NCBI RefSeq assembly: GCF_042767895.1
Contig: NC_091589.1
Location: 3,729,624 to 3,739,623, forward strand
DNA from: Penaeus vannamei
Taxonomy: Eukaryota > Arthropoda > Malacostraca > Decapoda > Penaeidae
DNA: 10,000 nt
Direction of reading: 5' to 3'
The position numbers and the translations under genes are program-made. The notes beneath the pieces are model-generated. The model was not told the DNA's origin and ran no database searches. It worked only from the letters and a program-made list of their open reading frames with translations. Shown in pieces: positions 6,235 through 10,000 of the stretch. How positions within the stretch are numbered: the stretch's first letter is position 1; each line of letters begins with the position of its first letter.

Positions 6235-7375
6235 CCCAAAAACAAACGCACTCATTCAGTAGATAACTCGCTCACTCACTCACAAGCATACATTGTACTC
6301 ACCCAAAAGCAAACGTACTCACTCGCTAGCTAATTCACTCACTCACTCACAAGCATACTGTTCACTCACCCAAAAGCAATCTCTCTCACTCATTAGCTAA
6401 TTCACACACTCACTCACAAACTTACTGGTCACTCATCCAAAAGCAATCTCTCTCTTTCGCTAGTTAATTCACTCACTCACTCACAAACTTACTGGTCACT
6501 CACCCAAAAGCAAGCTCACTCACTCACCATCTTACTCTTTCACTCACTCACTCACAAGCTTACTGGTCACTCACCCAAAAGCAAACTTTCACTCATTAGC
6601 TTACTCGCTTACTCACTCACAAGCTTACTGTTCACTCACCCAAAAGCAAGTTCACTTACTCATTAGCTTACTCGCTTACTCACTCACAAGCTTACTGGTC
6701 ACTCACCCAAAAGCAAGTTCACTTACTCATTAGCTTACTCGCTTACTCACTCACAAGCTTACTGGTCACTCACCCAAAAGCAATCTCTCTCACTCATTAG
6801 CTAATTCACTCACTCACTCACTCACAAACTTACTGGTCACTCACCCAAAAGCAATCTCTCTCACTCACCATCTTACTCTTTCACTCACTCACTCACAAGC
6901 TTACTGGTCACTCACCCAAAAGCAAGTTCACTTACTCATTAGCTTACTCGCTTACTCACTCACAAGCTTACTGGTCACTCACCCAAAAGCAATCTCTCTC
7001 ACTCATTAGCTAATTCACTCACTCACTCACTCACAAGCTTACTGGTCACTCACCCAAAAGCAATCTCTCTCACTCATTAGCTAATTCACTCACTCACTCA
7101 CTCACAAGCTTACTGGTCACTCACCCAAAAGCAAGTTCACTTACTCATTATCTTACTCGCTCACTCACTCACAAGCTTACTGGTCACTCACCCAAAAGCA
7201 AGCTCACTCACTCTTTAGCTAACTCACTCACTCACTCACAAACTTACTGGTCACTCACCCAAAAGCTCACTCACTCACTCATTAGTTACTCACTCACTCA
7301 CTCACAAGCTTACTGGTCACTCACCCAAAAGCAAACTCACTCACTCACCATCTTACTCTTTCACTCACTCCCTCA
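6235..7375 (+). repeat. 67/71-bp tandem array, 17 units
   Basis: The anchor CCCAAAAGC, with small variants, begins at 6235, 6302, 6369, 6436, 6503, 6574, 6639, 6706, 6773, 6844, 6915, 6982, 7053, 7124, 7191, 7258 and 7324. Nine intervals are 67 bp, five are 71 bp, and there is one each of 65 and 66; the two main lengths differ by one tetranucleotide. After the anchor come a variable stretch (TTACTCATTAGC, CATTAGCTAATT or CACCATCTTACT), ACTC repeats and, in most units, CACAAGCTTACTGGTCACTCA. Units at 6639, 6706 and 6915 are identical, as are those at 6982 and 7053. The last unit breaks off at about 7372. It is non-coding. Confidence 0.96.
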
Positions 7376-7442
7376 CCCGCGCCAATTTTTCTCGCGTTTG
7401 TACCTAATCGGCGAGAGAAAGTTACGTCGTTTCCGGTCTTGA
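7376..7442. other. Single-copy right junction of the satellite
   Basis: The array ends abruptly in sequence of normal complexity, with several CpGs (CGCGCC, CTCGCG, ATCGGCG, TACGTCG). TCTCGC and GCGAGA form a weak inverted pair around 7388-7415. No target-site duplication or transposon end is visible. Confidence 0.5.
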
Positions 7443-7487
7443 GGGTGAGGGGTGGGGGGGAGGGGGATGGGGGTGGGGGGAGGGGGG
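7443..7487 (+). other. Strong G-quadruplex motif, right of the satellite block
   Basis: After GGG at 7443, six runs of at least four G follow (7449-7452, 7454-7460, 7462-7466, 7469-7473, 7475-7480, 7482-7487), separated by one or two bases. This is an unusually strong intramolecular quadruplex pattern. Its first 16 bases match the motif left of the satellite. Confidence 0.92.
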
Positions 7488-7550
7488 TGCCGAGCGAAAA
7501 GGGAAACGAGCTTAAGAAAGATTTTAGAATTTGGCGTTTTTTCTGGTTGT

Positions 7551-7601
7551 GATTATTGTTCTTATTATTATCATTATTATTATTATTGTTGTTGTTTTTT
7601 T
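7551..7601 (+). repeat. (ATT)n / (GTT)n triplet microsatellite
   Basis: TTATTATTATCATTATTATT is followed by three GTT units and a T run. It resembles the triplet tract at 600-755 but is more regular and shorter. Confidence 0.88.
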
Positions 7602-8218
7602 ATCAGTATTATAAATGATGAATATAAGGAAGATTTTTTGAATTGAGAGCTTCTGTTGTAAGCGTTGTTGCCATATGATTGGTATCAATTATGCTTGTTA
7701 TCGCATTTTTCTTATCAATACTGTTAATGTTATATCATAAAAGATACCATGAAAAATAACATACCATCACATTACGTAATATAAGAAAAAATACCTGAAG
7801 ATACCGCGAGATACCATCACGTCATTCCACCATTAATACCATTAAAAACAGAAAGAATTAAGAGAACATCAAGTAATTATCAAGCACGAATTAACACTCT
7901 CTCATATCTGTAATTTGAGATACAATTTTTTTTTTTTTTTTAATTGTGAATGTGGAAAATGAAGTTTGTTCAGTTAAAGTTAGATTTTTTTCTGTCTGTC
8001 TCTTTCTCTCTCCATAACAAAAAACTGAAAAAAATGAATAAAAAGAAAAAAATATTTTGAATATGTGGCGCAAATATCAAACCATCGTGATATTTATTTT
8101 ACGTAATAGATTGCATGCTTTATTTTATCTTTTGTATCTCCTATTTCCTTAATTTTTTTTTAATCTTTTTTTCTTCTTTTTTTTCCTTGGCGGTGTTCAT
8201 AGGGTGTGACTATGGGGG
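7602..8218. other. AT-rich DNA with ATACC words and a poly-T run
   Basis: No gene is seen. ATACC occurs six times between 7744 and 7840, twice as ATACCATCAC (7761, 7811). ATTACGTAAT at 7771-7780 is a 10-bp palindrome. A run of 17 T at 7926-7942 is framed by complementary ACAATT and AATTGT. A/T-rich filler with TCTGTCTG and CTCTTTCT words follows to 8150, then T-rich sequence to about 8186. The minus-strand frame at about 7891-8073 is Phe/Lys-rich filler. Confidence 0.6.
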
Positions 8219-8690
8219 TAGGGAAGGAAAGGAGGAGGAAGGAAGCAAGGAGGTGAGAAAGGAGGAGGAGAAGGAGGGATGCGAGAAGACAGAAGAAGAG
8301 AATTAGGAGGAGGAAAGGGGGAAGGGGAGGTAGAACATGAAGCAGGAGAGGATGGAGGAAAGAAAGGAGGAGAAGGAGGAAGGAAGAGAAGGAGAGGAAA
8401 AGAAGAAAACTGGAGGAGGAGGGAATATAGGTGGAGAAGGAGGAACAGCGGGGAGAAGAAGGTGATGATGATGGGGAGGAAGAAAGGAAGATGGAATTAC
8501 GATGAGAAAGAAGAAGAAAAGGAGGGAAGGAAGGAGGAAATAAAGGATAGGAAGTAGGAAAAGAAAGGAAACGAAAGACAACAACGACAAAGGAAGGAGG
8601 AGGAGGAAGAGAAAGATAAAAAAAAAAAAAAAAAAGAGGAAGTCGAGAAGAAGAAGAAAAAGAGAAAAAAAAACTCAGAAATTCAAAAAT
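8219..8690 (+). repeat. Polypurine GGA/GAA tract with an A18 run
   Basis: GGAGGA, GAAGGA and GAAGAA words dominate, with scattered T and C and no fixed unit. An A18 run lies at 8618-8635 and shorter A runs continue to 8673. The A run is not preceded by any element I can recognise, so I do not call it a retroelement tail. Open frames on both strands encode Glu/Lys/Arg/Gly or Ser/Leu/Phe/Pro runs and are artefacts. Confidence 0.9.
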
Positions 8691-8914
8691 TCTCACCAAA
8701 ATCCCTCCTTTTTTATCTACCAAAATAGCTTTTATTTTTGTCTTCGGGCCGTCACAGCTGAGAGGGTCATTGAGGGGTTATTGTATTGTGTAGAATGTAG
8801 AGTTGAACACCTTTTATATGGTGGACTTACGGTCGTCTTTGCCTTAAAATGTGTGTGAAGGAAGAGCCATCTTGAAGAATGTTGTTCAAGAATGTATTTT
8901 TAAGTCCGTCTCTA
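8691..8914. other. Single-copy spacer between purine and pyrimidine tracts
   Basis: Ordinary complexity for about 220 bases. A small hairpin, CTTGAA (8871-8876) with TTCAAG (8885-8890), has an 8-nt loop. I see no protein signature in any frame. Confidence 0.55.
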
Positions 8915-9418
<504 letters not shown>

Positions 9419-9570
9419 TGACGAGTAAAAGTACGAATATTTTCCTGCAGGAATTCTTGAACATATATATAAGATCTATGTTATTTTCAAGTGACAAGAC
9501 CAAATATTTTATAAGGTGTGATTCAAGCGCCGATCTTCTAGGGTAACATTCGTACAGTATATTTTTAGAC
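9419..9570. other. Single-copy AT-rich spacer
   Basis: About 150 bases of mixed sequence. No repeats, recognisable protein fragment or regulatory consensus is seen. Confidence 0.5.
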
Positions 9571-9656
9571 TTATTCTCTTATCTTTTATCTTTTCTTTTA
9601 TTTATATATATTTTTATTCTCTTATTTATTATCTTTTCTTTTATTTATATTTTTTT
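9571..9656 (+). repeat. 43-bp tandem duplication, T-rich
   Basis: TTATTCTCTTAT begins both copies, at 9571 and 9614, and ATCTTTTCTTTTATTTATAT is shared at the same offset. Only a few bases differ, mainly in the middle and in the terminal TATATA versus TTTTTT. Confidence 0.85.

Positions 9657-10000
<344 letters not shown>

Noticed and set aside
6235..7375. CRISPR-like regular repeat and spacer array
   Set aside because: The segments between anchors are themselves near-identical repeats, not unique spacers, the period is far too degenerate, and the context is eukaryotic.
8618..8635. A18 run as the tail of a retrotransposon
   Set aside because: It sits inside an A/G-rich tract. Nothing upstream resembles a reverse transcriptase, a tRNA-derived head or other element body, and no target-site duplication is evident.
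8160..8723. 187-codon minus-strand frame
   Set aside because: Ser/Leu/Phe/Pro runs from the GGA/GAA purine tract, with no conserved motif.

Overview
This is a eukaryotic, non-coding, repeat-saturated window; I find no gene in it that I can defend. Long dinucleotide arrays (CA, TA, GA, CT), degenerate ATN/AAT triplet tracts, long one-sided purine and pyrimidine tracts and a 3.2 kb satellite block together occupy well over half of the bases. From general knowledge, this density and mix of simple repeats is typical of decapod crustaceans, especially penaeid shrimp. Some molluscs and other marine invertebrates can look similar, so the assignment is an inference. Nothing looks bacterial: there are no operons or Shine-Dalgarno sites, and every long open frame lies mainly in low-complexity DNA.

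Layout. 1-164 is a TA/CA/TG microsatellite. 165-600 is AT-rich DNA holding a (TA)n array. 600-755 is a degenerate ATN-triplet tract. 756-910 is short single-copy DNA with a CRE palindrome and a TATA-like word. 911-1345 is A/G-rich DNA with two small tandem duplications. 1481-1849 is an almost unbroken polypurine tract with a 20-bp repeat. 2061-2218 is a (CA)n array with an (ACGC)n core, followed by a 16-bp palindrome. 2645-2790 is a four-copy minisatellite built on GTCATGCAGT. 3121-3420 is a second triplet tract. 3703-3921 holds a G-quadruplex motif, a purine tract and a TA-TG-GA compound microsatellite.

The centrepiece is the satellite block at about 4130-7375, made of three adjacent zones that share tetranucleotide words (TTCG, CTCG, TTCA, CTCA). 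About 58 copies of a 24-bp unit come first, containing a 216-bp higher-order repeat with two copies that differ at only two bases. A degenerate ACTC-rich transition follows. Last come 17 copies of a 67/71-bp unit in several subtypes. The block has few guanines on the + strand, and CpG falls from about three per 24 bp at the left to one or none per 67-71 bp at the right. G-rich quadruplex motifs sharing an identical 16-mer lie on the same strand on both sides (3709-3724 and 7449-7464).

The right side returns to AT-rich filler. It includes an ATACC-word cluster (7744-7840), a purine tract (8219-8690), a (CT)n array (8915-9418), a 43-bp tandem duplication (9571-9656) and a TA-GA-GATA compound microsatellite (9784-10000). 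No genes act together here. The biology worth following is repeat turnover and non-B DNA structure. The 1.5 kb open frame over the 24-bp satellite is an artefact of a repeat unit that has no stop codon in any forward frame.
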